From Rhodoferax sp. BAB1 (GTDB lineage Bacteria; Pseudomonadota; Gammaproteobacteria; Burkholderiales; Burkholderiaceae_C), in contig NZ_CP054424.1 of NCBI RefSeq assembly GCF_013334205.1, positions 330,001-394,000 on the forward strand: DNA of 64,000 bases, given 5' to 3'. The notes below the pieces were generated by a model, which was given only the letters and a program-made list of their open reading frames with translations, searched no databases and was not told the origin of the DNA. How positions within the stretch are numbered: position 1 is the first letter of the stretch; every line of letters starts with the position of its first letter. The position numbers and the translations under genes are program-made. Of this stretch, positions 7,728-17,957 are shown one piece after another.

Positions 7728-8555
7728 TCACGTGGGCATCCAGCGTCCGCCGCTGCAGCGTTCGATGCCTGCCAGGTCTGGATGTGATTGCACATCCGAA
7801 AAGCCAGCCTGCGCCAGCAAGGCGCGCACCGCCGCCGCCTGATCCCAGCCATGTTCCAGCAGCAGCCAGCCGCCTGGCGCCAGGTGCTGCGGCGCCTGCG
7901 TGACGATGGTACGGATGGCGTCCAGGCCGTCGGGTCCGGAGGTGAGTGCTTGCAGGGGTTCGTGGCCGAGTGCTTCGAGGTGTGGATCCCCTTCGGCGAT
8001 ATAGGGCGGGTTGGAGACGATGAGCTCGTAGCGGCGGTCGACGCCGTCCAGCCAGTTGCCCAGTCTGCAGTCGATATCCAGTTTCAGGGCGAGCGCATTG
8101 GCGCTGGCCACGGCCAGCGCATCGGCGCTGGCGTCGATGGCGCTGACTAGCGCATCGGGTCGCGCATGCTTGAGCGCCAGGGCGATGGCGCCGCTGCCGG
8201 TGCCCAGATCGATCACGCGTGGCGCAGGGTGGCCCTGGATGCACGCCAGTGCCCAGTCGACCAGGGTCTCGGTGTCGGGCCGAGGGTCCAGCACACGGCT
8301 GTCCACCTGCAGGCTCATGCCGTAGAACTCGCGCTGGCCGGTCAGGTAGGCCAGCGGCGTGCCGGCGGCGCGGCGGCGCGTGAGGTGGATGTAGCGCATC
8401 TCCGCATCCGGGGCGAGCGCGTCGCTGTCGTGGGCCAGCAGCCAGGCCCGGTCGTTCTGCGGGCGGCCCAGCACGTGCAGCAGCAGCAACTGCGCATCCA
8501 GCCGCTCCAGCCCGAGGGCGGAGCAGGCTGCGCTGAGGGCTTGCTGGATCTGCAT
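7728..8555 (-). CDS. prmC: Release factor glutamine N5-methyltransferase
   Basis: 275-residue SAM-dependent enzyme (HemK) that methylates the GGQ glutamine of release factors. An N-terminal helical domain comes first, then SAM-binding VIDLGTGSGAIALAL near residue 115 and the catalytic NPPY in IVSNPPYIAE near residue 185. It is the third gene of hemA-prfA-prmC and modifies the product of the gene just upstream. About 100 bases separate it from prfA, so it may have its own weak promoter, though none is obvious. Confidence 0.95.
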   Translation of the reverse strand: MQIQQALSAACSALGLERLDAQLLLLHVLGRPQNDRAWLLAHDSDALAPDAEMRYIHLTRRRAAGTPLAYLTGQREFYGMSLQVDSRVLDPRPDTETLVDWALACIQGHPAPRVIDLGTGSGAIALALKHARPDALVSAIDASADALAVASANALALKLDIDCRLGNWLDGVDRRYELIVSNPPYIAEGDPHLEALGHEPLQALTSGPDGLDAIRTIVTQAPQHLAPGGWLLLEHGWDQAAAVRALLAQAGFSDVQSHPDLAGIERCSGGRWMPT

Positions 8556-8657
8556 GGTGTCCCGACGACGTTGTGTGCTACGGAAAATGTAGCTGCATTC
8601 TAGGGCTGCAAGCCGGATGGCGGGGGATTTGTGCGGTCCCGGGGCGTTTTCGGGCCC

Positions 8658-9743
8658 TTAGTTGTTGCCTACTTCCAACTCGGCCAGCTGTTCGGCCTCG
8701 CGCGCATGGCGCAGGGCGCTTACCACTTCGTCCAGCTCACCTTCCATGATGCGGTCGAGCTTGTAGAGCGTGAGGTTGATGCGGTGGTCGGTCAGGCGGC
8801 CCTGTGGGAAGTTGTAGGTGCGGATGCGGTCGCTGCGGTCGCCGCTGCCGATCAGCCCTTTGCGCATGGCGGCGTCCTTGGCGGCGCGTTCGCTGCGCTC
8901 CTTCTCCTGGATGCGGGCCGAGAGCACCTGCAGGGCCTTGGCCTTGTTGCGGTGCTGGCTGCGATCGTCCTGGCATTCGGCCACGATGCCGGTGGGGATG
9001 TGCGTGATGCGCACGGCCGAGTCGGTCTTGTTGATGTGCTGGCCGCCGGCGCCGCTGGCGCGGTAGGTGTCGATGCGCAGGTCGGCCGGGCTGATCTGCA
9101 CGGCCTGGGCCTCGTCGGGCTCGGGCAGCACGGCAACGGTGCAGGCGCTGGTGTGGATGCGGCCCTGGGTCTCGGTGGCCGGTACGCGCTGCACGCGGTG
9201 GCCGCCGGATTCGAAGCGCAGGTCGCCGTAGACGTGGTCACCGGCGATGCGCAGCACCACCTCCTTGTAGCCACCCAGCTCGCTCGGGCTCTCGCTGATC
9301 AGCTCGGTCTTCCAGCCGCGGCGCTCGCAGTAGCGCGTGTACATGCGCAGCAGGTCACCGGCGAACAGGGCCGACTCGTCACCGCCGGTGCCGGCGCGAA
9401 TCTCCATGAAGGCGGGGCGCGCGTCGTCCGGGTCCTTGGGCAGCAGCAGGCGCTGCAGCTCTTCTTCCAGCTGGGTCAGCTCGGCCGTGGCCGCTGCGAT
9501 CTCTTCCTGCGCCATGTCGGCCATGTCCGGGTCGGCCAGCATGTCCTGCGCGCTGGCCAGGTCCGCCTCGCGCTGCTGGTAGCGCGCGTAACGGCCGGCC
9601 ATCTGCGTGACCTCGTTGTGCTCGCGCGAGAGCGCGAGGAACTGGCCCATGTCGGCCATGATGTCCTCGCGCGAGAGCAGGAAGTTGAGTTCTTCCAGGC
9701 GCTGGGCGTAGCGTTCGAGTTGCTGGCGCAGAAACGGTTTCAT
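8658..9743 (-). CDS. prfA: Peptide chain release factor 1
   Basis: 361 residues, standard RF1 length. It recognises UAA and UAG through the PAT tripeptide ([10 protein letters not shown]) and triggers peptidyl-tRNA hydrolysis with the GGQ loop ([16 protein letters not shown], near residue 233). That Gln is the expected target of PrmC. The ATG at 9743 gives [12 protein letters not shown]. The 99 bases before it hold a small hairpin (CTTCGCC / GGCGAAG, about 9807-9827) but no clear promoter, so co-transcription with hemA is likely. Confidence 0.97.
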   Translation of the reverse strand: MKPFLRQQLERYAQRLEELNFLLSREDIMADMGQFLALSREHNEVTQMAGRYARYQQREADLASAQDMLADPDMADMAQEEIAAATAELTQLEEELQRLLLPKDPDDARPAFMEIRAGTGGDESALFAGDLLRMYTRYCERRGWKTELISESPSELGGYKEVVLRIAGDHVYGDLRFESGGHRVQRVPATETQGRIHTSACTVAVLPEPDEAQAVQISPADLRIDTYRASGAGGQHINKTDSAVRITHIPTGIVAECQDDRSQHRNKAKALQVLSARIQEKERSERAAKDAAMRKGLIGSGDRSDRIRTYNFPQGRLTDHRINLTLYKLDRIMEGELDEVVSALRHAREAEQLAELEVGNN

Positions 9744-9842
9744 ACAGACTCTTCGGATTCGGTGGGGCGGCCAGGGCTTCGTGAGCGTGACCGGGGAGCG
9801 CGAGTCTTCGCCACGACGCGGCGAAGGGCGGGTTCAAGGCCG

Positions 9843-11102
9843 CTAACGCTCTTTGCGCAGGAAGAAGTGCTGGATGGCCGCACTGGCGCGTTCACGCGCC
9901 GCGGCGTCGCCGGCATGCAGCTCGGCCAGGGCGCCGTGCAGCATCTTTTGCGTGAGGCCCCTGGAGAGGGCCTGCAGCACCGCGTCCACGTCCTCGCCCC
10001 GGGCCAGGGCCTTGCGCGCACGTGCGATTTCGGCGCCGCGCCATTCGTCGGCCTGGGCATTGAGCTGCTGGATCAGCGGCACGGCGCTGCGCTGGTCCAT
10101 CCAGTGCATGAAGCTCTGCACGCCGGCGTCGATGATGACTTCGGCCTGGGCCACGGCGGCCTGGCGGTTGGCCTGGCCGGTCTGCACCACGGCGGCCAGG
10201 TCGTCCACGGTATAGAGGTAGACGTCGGACAGGCCCTTGACTTCGGGTTCGATGTCGCGCGGCACGGCCAGGTCCACCATGAACATGGGGCGGTGCTTGC
10301 GTGATTTCAGGGCGCGCTCCACCGCGCCCAGGCCGATCAGCGGCAGGGTGCTGGCGGTGCAGCTGATGACGGCGTCGAACTCGTGCAGGCGCTCGGGCAG
10401 TTCCGCCAGCCGCATGGTTTCGGCGCCGAAGCGGCTGGCCAGCTTTTCGCCGCGGTCCAGCGTGCGGTTGGCGATGACCATGGCTTTGGGGTTCTTGGCC
10501 GCAAAGTGTGTGGCCGCCAGTTCGATCATCTCGCCGGCACCGACGAAGAGGATGCGAACCTGGTGCAGGTCTTCGAACAGGTTGGCTGCCAGGCGCACGG
10601 CGGCTGCGGCCATGCTGATGGAGTGCGCGCCGATTTCGGTGGAACTGCGCACTTCCTTGGCCACGGCAAAGCTGCGCTGGAACAGCTGGTTCAGCGTGGT
10701 GCCCAGGGCGCCGGCTTCTTCGGCCACGCGCACGGCGTCTTTCATCTGGCCCAGGATCTGCGGTTCGCCCAGCACCATGGAGTCCAGGCCGCTGGCCACG
10801 CGGAAGGCGTGGCGTGCCGCCTGTCCGCCTTCGAGTGTGTAGGTGTGGGTGCGCAGTTCGTCGGCCGAGACGCCGCCACTTTTGGCCAGCCAGTCCAGGG
10901 TAGGGGCCAGCTCCAGCTGCTCGCTGGCGCAATAGATCTCGGTACGGTTGCAGGTGGAGAGGATGGCCGCTTCCGGGGGGCGGGGGAGCGCACCGCGCAG
11001 GCCGTGCAGCGTGGGGGGCAATTGGTCGAGCGCAAAGGCAAACCGGCCGCGCAGATCGAGCGGCGCGGTCGTGTGATTGATGCCCAAAGCCCAGACTGCC
11101 AT
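9843..11102 (-). CDS. hemA: Glutamyl-tRNA reductase
   Basis: 419-residue NADPH enzyme that reduces glutamyl-tRNA to glutamate-1-semialdehyde, the first committed step of tetrapyrrole synthesis. The catalytic Cys51 lies in [10 protein letters not shown], the NADPH-binding region in [15 protein letters not shown], and the C-terminal dimerisation helix follows. TATAAT ends 6 nt before the ATG with no room for a ribosome-binding site, pointing to a leaderless message. First gene of hemA-prfA-prmC. Divergent from a small membrane protein gene. Confidence 0.96.
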   Translation of the reverse strand: MAVWALGINHTTAPLDLRGRFAFALDQLPPTLHGLRGALPRPPEAAILSTCNRTEIYCASEQLELAPTLDWLAKSGGVSADELRTHTYTLEGGQAARHAFRVASGLDSMVLGEPQILGQMKDAVRVAEEAGALGTTLNQLFQRSFAVAKEVRSSTEIGAHSISMAAAAVRLAANLFEDLHQVRILFVGAGEMIELAATHFAAKNPKAMVIANRTLDRGEKLASRFGAETMRLAELPERLHEFDAVISCTASTLPLIGLGAVERALKSRKHRPMFMVDLAVPRDIEPEVKGLSDVYLYTVDDLAAVVQTGQANRQAAVAQAEVIIDAGVQSFMHWMDQRSAVPLIQQLNAQADEWRGAEIARARKALARGEDVDAVLQALSRGLTQKMLHGALAELHAGDAAARERASAAIQHFFLRKER

Positions 11103-11114
11103 GCCGGGATTATA
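11103..11114 (-). promoter_or_regulatory. -10 element of hemA, probably leaderless
   Basis: TATAAT (minus strand, 11114 to 11109) followed by CCCGGC and then the hemA ATG. If the -10 is real, transcription would start at the A of ATG. No convincing -35 was found. Confidence 0.6.
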
Positions 11115-11169
11115 AAATTGTCAGACGCATCAATGGTTTATGCCATTTTCCGGTGCACGATGGCCCCCC

Positions 11170-11448
11170 ATGAACCTGCACGATATCGTCTTCCATCTCT
11201 TGAATTTCGCCGCCCCGGCCCTGGTGCTGGCCCTGCTGGTCCCCCTGTTGGCGCGCCTCTTGTTCAGGAAGCAGGCCCAGCGGCTGCCCTGGTGGGGGCA
11301 GGTGCTGGTGAATTTCGTGGTGGGTGTCACGGCCCTGCTGGCCAGTCTGTGGTGGCTGGGGCGCGACGGCAAGATGCTGGGCTACAGCCTGCTGGTGCTG
11401 GCCGTGGCCAGCAGCCAGTGGCTGCTGGTACGCGGCTGGCGGCGCTGA
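11170..11448 (+). CDS. Small membrane protein of unknown function
   Basis: 92 residues, not recognised. The ATG at 11170 yields MNLHDIVFHLLNF. Three hydrophobic segments are visible: roughly residues 8-30, 42-62 and 68-86. Basic residues (RKQAQR, GWRR) lie between or after them, suggesting a three-helix inner-membrane protein. It is divergent from hemA and convergent with the barrel gene at 11472. No ribosome-binding site is clear (the preceding bases are C-rich). Coding is supported by codon use and position rather than by homology I can name. Confidence 0.6.
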   Translation: MNLHDIVFHLLNFAAPALVLALLVPLLARLLFRKQAQRLPWWGQVLVNFVVGVTALLASLWWLGRDGKMLGYSLLVLAVASSQWLLVRGWRR

Positions 11449-11471
11449 GCGCGCAGGCCCGGCGCCGAAGC

Positions 11472-11990
11472 TCAGAAGTGGTAGGCCAGGCCCAGCGAGA
11501 GCCGGGTCATGTCGGCCGTGCCACCGCCCGGTAGCTGGGTGCTTCCCAGGCTTTCGTACTGCACCCGCATGCTCAGTTCGCGGTCGAAGCGGACCTGCAT
11601 GCCGAAGCCGTAGATCAGGTCGTCGGGCAGGCCGTTGATGCTGCCGTCGTGCAGGCCCACGCCGGCCTTGCCGAAGAGCGTGATCTGCGGATTGAGCGGC
11701 ACCTTGCCGACAGCCACGGCATGGATGATGTGCTCGCTGAGGTCCACACGACCCGGGCCCGGTACGGTGGCGTCGGCATTGCCGATCAGGGTGATGCCGG
11801 CTTCGAGGTCCAGGTTGGTGAGGAAGTTGTAACCCCCGGACAGGCTCAGGGCGCCCGGGCTCGAATAGTTGCCGGGGCCGCTGTAGCTGACGTTGCCGTA
11901 GTCGACCACGCCGTAATAACGTGAACTCTGGGCCAGCGCCGGGTTCAGCGCCGCGCCGCAGAGCAGGAGGGCGGGAAGCAGTTTTTTCAT
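11472..11990 (-). CDS. Outer-membrane beta-barrel protein, paralogue 1
   Basis: 172-residue exported protein. A signal peptide ends at NPALA-QSSRYYG, and alternating amphipathic strands run to a C-terminal LSLGLAYHF whose terminal Phe is the usual outer-membrane assembly signal. It resembles small eight-stranded barrels of the OmpA-like/opacity type. It shares layout and phrases (YGVVDYGN, LSGGYNF, FGKAGVGLH, LRVQY-like strands) with the next gene, so the two are tandem duplicates. Function unknown; structural call only. Confidence 0.75.
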   Translation of the reverse strand: MKKLLPALLLCGAALNPALAQSSRYYGVVDYGNVSYSGPGNYSSPGALSLSGGYNFLTNLDLEAGITLIGNADATVPGPGRVDLSEHIIHAVAVGKVPLNPQITLFGKAGVGLHDGSINGLPDDLIYGFGMQVRFDRELSMRVQYESLGSTQLPGGGTADMTRLSLGLAYHF

Positions 11991-12122
11991 GGCGTTTGTG
12001 AGGAAGTTTCAAAGTAGAGCGCAGCCACCTGGCTACGCGGTCGGGATTGTGCGGCCGCACCAGCACGGCGATGTAACGAGGTGTTATGCCCCCTGCCGCT
12101 GTGTGCATACACCTCACACAAC

Positions 12123-12148
12123 AAAAAAAGCCGGGCGGAACCCGGCTT
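12123..12148 (-). terminator. Rho-independent terminator of barrel paralogue 2
   Basis: On the minus strand AAGCCGGG, loop TTCCG, CCCGGCTT, followed by a T-run. It lies between the two barrel genes, so they are separate transcription units despite the same orientation. Confidence 0.88.
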
Positions 12149-12168
12149 GTGGCGAGGCGTGCTGTGCT

Positions 12169-12711
12169 TCAGAAGTTCAGTACGCCACCAATGGAAACGC
12201 GGCTGATGTCGGCGCCGGGATCGGTCTCGCTGGCCTTGGATTTGCCGAGGTGCTCGTATTGCAGGCGCATGCCGAAGCGCTGGTTGAAATTCAGTTGCAT
12301 CCCGGCACCCACGATGAGGTTGGCCGTGGTGTGTGCGGTGGGGTTGCTGGTGTAGCTGCCCGTGCCCAGGATGCGGGTCGCGTGCAGGCCCAGGCCGGCC
12401 TTGCCGAAGAACTCGAAATTCTGGTTCACCGGCAGGAAACCGACGGCGAGAAAGCGCAGGTCACCCTGGCGGGCGGTGCGGGTGCCGCTGCCATCGACCA
12501 GGGTCGAATCGCCGATGGCGGTGATGCCGCCTTCGGCGGCCAGATGGGGGCTGAAGCGGTAACCGCCCGATACCGTGATGGAGCCCGGATCGGCGTAGCT
12601 GGTGTTTTTCATGGTCAGCGTGCCGATGTCGACCGCGCCGTACCAATGCTGGGCCAGCGCGGGGCTGGCGAGGGTCGCGCACAGCAGGGCCGGGACGAGG
12701 ACTTTTTTCAT
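12169..12711 (-). CDS. Outer-membrane beta-barrel protein, paralogue 2
   Basis: 180 residues with a signal peptide ending at SPALA-QHWYG, beta-strand alternation and a terminal Phe (VSIGGVLNF). Related to the gene at 11472 along its whole length: the HWYGAVDIG, VSGGYRF, FFGKAGLGLH and MRLQYEHLG blocks match that protein. AGGAG lies 6 nt before the ATG. It ends in its own terminator. Probably a small surface barrel; the duplication suggests divergent ligand or stress roles, which the sequence cannot settle. Confidence 0.78.
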   Translation of the reverse strand: MKKVLVPALLCATLASPALAQHWYGAVDIGTLTMKNTSYADPGSITVSGGYRFSPHLAAEGGITAIGDSTLVDGSGTRTARQGDLRFLAVGFLPVNQNFEFFGKAGLGLHATRILGTGSYTSNPTAHTTANLIVGAGMQLNFNQRFGMRLQYEHLGKSKASETDPGADISRVSIGGVLNF

Positions 12712-12821
12712 GGAAGCTCCTGTGGGTGATGAGAAGGCCGGTCCGCGTCAGCAGGGTGCGGACCGGAGGGCCTGATTGTGCAACGCGGCGCTGATGCGCC
12801 AGGTTGACGGGGGTGGCTGAA

Positions 12822-13574
12822 TCAGCCGGGGGCGAAGAGATCGACCCGGTCGGTGATGATGCCGTCGATGCCGAGGTCCAGCAGGCGCTGCGCCGCCCAC
12901 TCGTCGTTGACGGTGTAAGCCAGGCAGCGCAGGCCGGCGCCACGCGCCTGCGCCAGGGTGGCCGCATCCCAGAGGGCGTGGTTGCAGACCACGGCCACGC
13001 AGTCCAGGGCCTGCGCCTGCTGCAGCCAATCAGGGGGCAGGGTGTCGAGCAGCAGGGCCCGCGGGAGCTGCGGGGCCGCGGTGCGTGCCGCCTCCAGCGA
13101 CGCCGGCTGGAAGGAACTGAGCAAGGGCGGGACGGTGGCCGCTTGCCAGAGCTGGGCCGCGCTGCGCGCCACGACCTCACCGGTTTTTCCTTCAGTGCCA
13201 GGCGTGGGTTTGATCTCGATGTTGAGCTGGTGGCCGTTGCGCAGGCAGTACTGTGCGATGGCCTGCAGCGTGGGCAGGGGTTCACCTGCGTGGCTGCGGC
13301 TGTGCCAGCTGCCGGCATCGAGTTGCGAGAGGGCCGACCAGGGCAAGCCGCCGGCGCTGCCCCGGCCGTTGCTGGTGCGCTCCAGCGTGGCGTCGTGCAG
13401 CAGGAAGGGCAGGCCGTCGGCGCTGAGCTTCACGTCGCATTCGAACATACGGTAGCCATGTGCGGCACCCAGGCGGAAGGCGGCCAGGGTGTTCTCGGGT
13501 GCGAGCTTGCCGGCGCCGCGGTGGGCGATCCAGCGCGGGTAGGGCCAGTGCGTCGTGCCGATGGGCGGGCTCAC
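12822..13574 (-). CDS. ugpQ: Glycerophosphodiester phosphodiesterase
   Basis: 250-residue GDPD-family TIM barrel that hydrolyses glycerophosphodiesters to glycerol-3-phosphate and an alcohol. The catalytic motif appears as [17 protein letters not shown], with metal ligands in [11 protein letters not shown] and LHDATLERT. The start overlaps the ugpC stop by 4 bases, so it is the last gene of ugpBAECQ. Without a signal peptide it should act in the cytoplasm on diesters imported by the Ugp transporter. Confidence 0.95.
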   Translation of the reverse strand: MSPPIGTTHWPYPRWIAHRGAGKLAPENTLAAFRLGAAHGYRMFECDVKLSADGLPFLLHDATLERTSNGRGSAGGLPWSALSQLDAGSWHSRSHAGEPLPTLQAIAQYCLRNGHQLNIEIKPTPGTEGKTGEVVARSAAQLWQAATVPPLLSSFQPASLEAARTAAPQLPRALLLDTLPPDWLQQAQALDCVAVVCNHALWDAATLAQARGAGLRCLAYTVNDEWAAQRLLDLGIDGIITDRVDLFAPG

Positions 13575-14590
13575 AGGCGTTTTCCCGTGGCCTCGTCGAA
13601 ACGGTGCAGCTGATCGGCTTGCGGCGCCACGTGCAGGGTGCTGCCGATGGCCGGCACGACGCCGGTGGCGGCATTGATGCGGATGATCAGCTGCTCGCTG
13701 TCGATGCGCGCATAGACCAGGCGCTCGGCACCCAGCATCTCGACGGCCTCGACCTGCGCGCTCCAGCCCTGTGGCTGGGCTTGCGGCACGATGTCCAGGT
13801 GCTCGGGCCGGATGCCCAGGATGGTGCCCGGCGCCACATGGGGGGCGCTGGACAAGAGGTTCATGGGCGGCGCACCGATGAAGCTGGCCACGAAGGTGGA
13901 GGCGGGGCGGTGGTAGACCTCTTCGGGCGTGCCGAACTGTTCCATCACGCCGGCGTTCATCACGATCATGCGCTGCGCCAGCGTCATGGCCTCGACCTGG
14001 TCGTGTGTGACGAAGAGCGATGTGATGCCCAGCTCGCGATGCAGTTTCTGGATCTCGATCCGGGTCTGGGCGCGCAGCTTGGCGTCCAGGTTGGACAGCG
14101 GTTCGTCGAAGAGGAAGACCTGGGGCTGGCGCACGATGGCACGGCCCATGGCCACGCGCTGGCGCTGGCCGCCCGAGAGCTCACGCGGCTTGCGCTCCAG
14201 GAAGGGCGCCAGTTCCAGGATGCGTGCGGCCTTGTCCACACGCGCGCGGATCTCGTCCTTGGGCACCTTGGCGATCTTCAGGCCGTAGGCCATGTTCTCG
14301 TACACGCTCATGTGCGGGTAGAGCGCGTAGTTCTGGAACACCATGGCGATGTCGCGCTCGGCCGGCTCCAGGTCGTTGACCACACGCTCGCCAATGCGGA
14401 TCTCGCCGCCGCTGATCTCCTCCAGCCCGGCCACCATGCGCAGCAGGGTGGACTTGCCGCAGCCCGAGGGGCCGACGATGACGATGAACTCGCCGTCGGC
14501 GATTTCGGCGTTGACGCCATGGATGACGGGGTTGGCCTTGGGGCCGTGACCGTAGCGCTTGATGACGTTGGAGAGGGTCAGGGATGCCAT
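13571..14590 (-). CDS. ugpC: sn-glycerol-3-phosphate ABC transporter ATP-binding protein
   Basis: 339-residue CUT1-family ATPase that powers UgpBAE. Walker A is GPSGCGKST, signature LSGGQRQR, Walker [13 protein letters not shown]. The C-terminal TOBE/OB regulatory region includes [10 protein letters not shown]. The ATG at 14590 gives [14 protein letters not shown]. In E. coli this subunit also senses internal phosphate. The 11-base gap from ugpE and the 4-base overlap with ugpQ indicate one transcript. Confidence 0.95.
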   Translation of the reverse strand: MASLTLSNVIKRYGHGPKANPVIHGVNAEIADGEFIVIVGPSGCGKSTLLRMVAGLEEISGGEIRIGERVVNDLEPAERDIAMVFQNYALYPHMSVYENMAYGLKIAKVPKDEIRARVDKAARILELAPFLERKPRELSGGQRQRVAMGRAIVRQPQVFLFDEPLSNLDAKLRAQTRIEIQKLHRELGITSLFVTHDQVEAMTLAQRMIVMNAGVMEQFGTPEEVYHRPASTFVASFIGAPPMNLLSSAPHVAPGTILGIRPEHLDIVPQAQPQGWSAQVEAVEMLGAERLVYARIDSEQLIIRINAATGVVPAIGSTLHVAPQADQLHRFDEATGKRL

Positions 14591-14601
14591 AACTTGGTTG
14601 C

Positions 14602-15453
14602 TTATTTTTCCGTGTCCACCAGGCCCTTGACGAACCACTTCTGCATGAGCATGACCACCAGTGCCGGGGGGATCATGGCCAGGATGGCCGTGGCCATGAC
14701 GATGTTCCAGTCGTTGGCAGCGTCGCCGCCCGAGATCATGCGCTTGATGCCCATCACCACCGGGTACATGTCTTCGCTGCTGGTCACCAGCAGGGGCCAC
14801 AGGTACTGGTTCCAGCCGTAGATGAACTGGATCACGAAGAGGGCGGCGATGCTGGTGGTGGACAGGGGCAGCAGCACGTCCTTGAAGAAGCGCAGCGGCC
14901 CGGCCCCGTCCACCCGGGCCGCCTCCACCAGTTCATCCGGGACGGTCAGGAAGAACTGGCGGAACAGGAAGGTGGCGGTGGCCGAGGCGATCAGCGGCAC
15001 GGTGAGGCCGGCGTAGCTGTTGAGCATGCCCAGATCGCTGACAACCTGGTAGGTGGGGCCGATGCGCACCTCCACCGGCAGCATCAGCGTGACGAAGATG
15101 GCCCAGAAGAAGAACTGCCGGCCGGGGAAGCGGAAGTAGACGATGGCAAAGGCCGAGAGCAGCGAGATCACGATCTTGCCCAGCGCGATGACCAGCGCCA
15201 TCACCAGGCTGACCGTCATCATGCGGCCCACGGGCGCGGTGGAGGCCGCGCTGCCGCTGGTGCCGAAGATGGCGGCCGTGTAGTTCTCCACCAGGTGGGG
15301 CCCGGGCAGCAGGGGCATGGGGACCTGCACGATGTCCTGCGCCGTGTGGGTGGAGGCGACAAAGGTGATGTACAGCGGGAAGGCGACGATGATCACCCCC
15401 AGGATCAGCACCAGGTGGGAGATGGCGGTGGCAAGCGGGCGGCGTTCAACCAT
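14602..15453 (-). CDS. ugpE: sn-glycerol-3-phosphate ABC transporter permease UgpE
   Basis: 283-residue inner-membrane permease with six predicted helices. The EAA loop that docks on the ATPase reads [20 protein letters not shown]. The ATG at 15453 is taken as the start; an in-frame TTG three codons earlier abuts the ugpA stop and is possible. The product pairs with UgpA to form the transport channel. Confidence 0.93.
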   Translation of the reverse strand: MVERRPLATAISHLVLILGVIIVAFPLYITFVASTHTAQDIVQVPMPLLPGPHLVENYTAAIFGTSGSAASTAPVGRMMTVSLVMALVIALGKIVISLLSAFAIVYFRFPGRQFFFWAIFVTLMLPVEVRIGPTYQVVSDLGMLNSYAGLTVPLIASATATFLFRQFFLTVPDELVEAARVDGAGPLRFFKDVLLPLSTTSIAALFVIQFIYGWNQYLWPLLVTSSEDMYPVVMGIKRMISGGDAANDWNIVMATAILAMIPPALVVMLMQKWFVKGLVDTEK

Positions 15454-15462
15454 GGTGCGCAA

Positions 15463-16344
15463 TCAGTAGTTGACTTTCTTTTCCACGAAACGGAACTGCA
15501 CTACCGTCAGGGCGATGACGATGACCATTAGCACCACCGACTGCGCCGCGGAGCCGCCCAGGTCCAGCGCCTTGAAGCCGTCGTAATACACCTTGTAGAC
15601 CAGGATGGCGGTGTCCTTGCCGGGGCCGCCTTCGGTCGCCGCGTCGATGATGGCGAAGGTGTCGAAGAAGGCGTAGACCACGTTGATGACGAGCAGGAAG
15701 AAGGTGGTGGGCGAGAGCAGGGGAAAGATGATGGACCAGAAGCGCCGCCAGGGACCGGCGCCATCGATGGCGGCGGCCTCGATCAGGCTCTTCGGGATGG
15801 ACTGCAGGCCGGCCAGGAAGAAGAGGAAGTTGTAGGAGATCTGCTTCCACACGGCGGCCAGGACGATCAGCGTCATGGCCTGGTTGCTGTTGAGCAGGTG
15901 GTTCCACTCGATGCCCATGGCGCGCAGCGTGTAGCTCACCACGCCGATGGAGGGCGCGAACATGAAGAGCCAGAGCACGCCGGCCACGGCCGGCGCGACT
16001 GCATAAGGCCAGATCAACAGGGTCTTGTACAGGGACGCACCACGCAGCACGCGATCGGCGAACACGGCCAGGGCCAGCGACAGCGTCAGGCCCAGGACGG
16101 CGACCAGCAGCGAGAAGACGGCCGTGGTCTTGAAGGAGGCCAGGTAACTCTCGTCATGCCACAGCCGCTGGAAGTTCTCCAGTCCGACCCATTCGATCGA
16201 GGTACCGAAGGCGTCCTGCTGCTGCAGGGATTGCACCAGTGCCTGGGCCGCCGGCCAGAAAAAGAACACGGCGATGACCAGCACCTGGGGTGCGAGGAGC
16301 GCCCAGGGCAGCCACCAGCTCTTGAAACGGACCCGTTTTTCCAT
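15463..16344 (-). CDS. ugpA: sn-glycerol-3-phosphate ABC transporter permease UgpA
   Basis: 293-residue permease of the MalF type with six helices and the EAA loop [20 protein letters not shown]. The ATG at 16344 gives [20 protein letters not shown]; an in-frame extension upstream runs back through the terminator hairpin and was rejected. The hairpin separates it from ugpB, so this gene and those after it should be transcribed less than the binding protein. Confidence 0.94.
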   Translation of the reverse strand: MEKRVRFKSWWLPWALLAPQVLVIAVFFFWPAAQALVQSLQQQDAFGTSIEWVGLENFQRLWHDESYLASFKTTAVFSLLVAVLGLTLSLALAVFADRVLRGASLYKTLLIWPYAVAPAVAGVLWLFMFAPSIGVVSYTLRAMGIEWNHLLNSNQAMTLIVLAAVWKQISYNFLFFLAGLQSIPKSLIEAAAIDGAGPWRRFWSIIFPLLSPTTFFLLVINVVYAFFDTFAIIDAATEGGPGKDTAILVYKVYYDGFKALDLGGSAAQSVVLMVIVIALTVVQFRFVEKKVNY

Positions 16345-16369
16345 GCCGTGATTGTGCTTTACCAGGATC

Positions 16370-16401
16370 AAAAAAGCCCTCCCCCGCTGGGCGGGGGAGG
16401 G
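16370..16401 (-). terminator. Intra-operon terminator between ugpB and ugpA
   Basis: On the minus strand CCCTCCCCCGC, loop CCA, GCGGGGGAGGG, then C and T6: a perfect 11-bp GC-rich stem with a T-tract. It sits after the ugpB stop and before ugpA inside one operon, and probably causes partial termination so that binding protein is made in excess. Confidence 0.85.
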
Positions 16402-16445
16402 TTGGGTGGGGGTGTCGTCAGTGCAGCTGCAAGGCTGACAAGGGG

Positions 16446-17756
16446 TCAACCCTTGTTAGCTTTTTCGAAACGCTCCAGCTGTTCGTTGCCGCGCTTGACG
16501 GCGGTGTCCAGCGCCTCTTTGGCGGATTTCTTGCCGGCCCAGACCTGCTCCAGTTCCTCTTCCATGATGGCGCGGATCTGCACGAAGTTGCCCAGGCGGA
16601 TGCCGCGCGACTTGTCGGTGGTCTTGCGGATCATCTGGTTGACGGCAGTGTCCGTGCCCGGGTTCTGCTTGTAGAAACCGGACTTTTCGGTGAGTTCGAA
16701 GGATGCCAGCGTGATCGGCAGGTAGCCGGTGTTCTGGTGGCTCTTGGCCTGGATTTCCACGCTGGTCAGGTAGTTGAAGAAGTCGGCCACACCCTTGTAC
16801 TCGGCGGCTTTCTTGCCCGACATCACCCACAGCGACGCACCACCAATCACGGTGTTCTGCGGCGTGCCTGCCACATCAGGGTAGTAGGGCAGCGGGGCGA
16901 TGCCGAAATCGAACTTGGCGTTTTTCTTGATGCTGGCGTAGGTGGACGAGCTGGCCGTGGCCATGGCGCATTCACCCGAATAGAAAGGCGCATCGCCCTT
17001 GTTGCCGCGGCCGCGGTAGTGGAACAGGCCCTGCTTGGACATGTTGGCCAGGTTCTCGATGTGGCGCACGTGCAATGGGCTGTTGAAGGCCAGGCGGGCC
17101 GAGGTGCCACCGAAGCCATTGTTTTGCGTGGCGAACAGGGTGTTGTGCCAGGTGGAGAAGCTCTCCAGCTGCGTCCAGGTCTGCCAGCTGGTGGTGAAGG
17201 GGCAGCTCACGCCCGAGGCCTTGAGTTTGGCGGCGGCCAGCACCAGCTCCGGCCAGGTCTGCGGCGGCTTGTTGGGGTCCAGGCCGGCTTTGCGGAACAT
17301 GTCCTTGTTGTAGTTCAGCACGGTGGTCGAGCTGTTGAGCGGGAAGCTCAGCATCTGTCCGCTGGGGGCCGTGTAGAAACCCACCACGGCGGGGATGTAG
17401 GCCTTGGGGTCGAATTTGTAGCCGGCATCGCTCAGTACCTTGCCGACGGGCACGATGGCGCCCTTGGCCGCCATCATGGTGGCCGTGCCCACTTCGAACA
17501 CCTGCAGGATGTGCGGGGCATTGCCGGCGCGGAAGGCGGCGATGGACGCGGTCATCGATTCGTCATACGTGCCCTTGTAGGTGGGGACCACCTTGAATTC
17601 CTTCTGGCTGGCGTTGAAGCCGTTGGCCAGGTCGATGACCCAGTCGTTCAGGCCACCGGTCATGGAGTGCCACCACTGGATCTCGGTCTGGGCCTGGGCG
17701 GGGGCGAGCAGCAGGGCCGACAGGGCGGCGACGCTCAGTTTCATGGAAAGTTTCAT
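16446..17756 (-). CDS. ugpB: sn-glycerol-3-phosphate periplasmic binding protein
   Basis: 436-residue solute-binding protein. A signal peptide ends at LLAPAQAQ, and the mature chain begins [17 protein letters not shown], a signature of UgpB. Residues around [22 protein letters not shown]-like helices and [12 protein letters not shown] fit the family. AGGAGCC precedes the ATG at 17756; an upstream in-frame ATG is not supported by a ribosome-binding site. First gene of ugpBAECQ, which imports glycerol-3-phosphate and glycerophosphodiesters as carbon and phosphate sources. Confidence 0.95.
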   Translation of the reverse strand: MKLSMKLSVAALSALLLAPAQAQTEIQWWHSMTGGLNDWVIDLANGFNASQKEFKVVPTYKGTYDESMTASIAAFRAGNAPHILQVFEVGTATMMAAKGAIVPVGKVLSDAGYKFDPKAYIPAVVGFYTAPSGQMLSFPLNSSTTVLNYNKDMFRKAGLDPNKPPQTWPELVLAAAKLKASGVSCPFTTSWQTWTQLESFSTWHNTLFATQNNGFGGTSARLAFNSPLHVRHIENLANMSKQGLFHYRGRGNKGDAPFYSGECAMATASSSTYASIKKNAKFDFGIAPLPYYPDVAGTPQNTVIGGASLWVMSGKKAAEYKGVADFFNYLTSVEIQAKSHQNTGYLPITLASFELTEKSGFYKQNPGTDTAVNQMIRKTTDKSRGIRLGNFVQIRAIMEEELEQVWAGKKSAKEALDTAVKRGNEQLERFEKANKG

Positions 17757-17799
17757 GTGGGGCTCCTTGTGAACAAGCTCGCCAGCGTAGGCGGGGAAT

Positions 17800-17817
17800 G
17801 TGACAAACACATTAAGC
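17800..17817 (-). promoter_or_regulatory. Possible Pho box upstream of ugpB
   Basis: The minus strand reads GCTTAAT, GTGT, TTGTCAC, in the 7-4-7 arrangement of PhoB sites. The second half matches the CTGTCAC-type repeat at 6 of 7 positions, the first only at 3 of 7. ugp operons are PhoB-activated in enteric bacteria, so the site is plausible but weak. Confidence 0.3.
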
Positions 17818-17957
17818 CCCGGTTACGGTCATCTTCGGATTCGGGGTTTCCATGATGCGGACAGGGGCCCGATGCGCTTGCCCGCGGGGCTTTGTTGCAC
17901 TGCGGTAACATCTCGCCTCAGCCGGTTTCCCCGTTCTGGCTGAAATTTCGGATTTCC

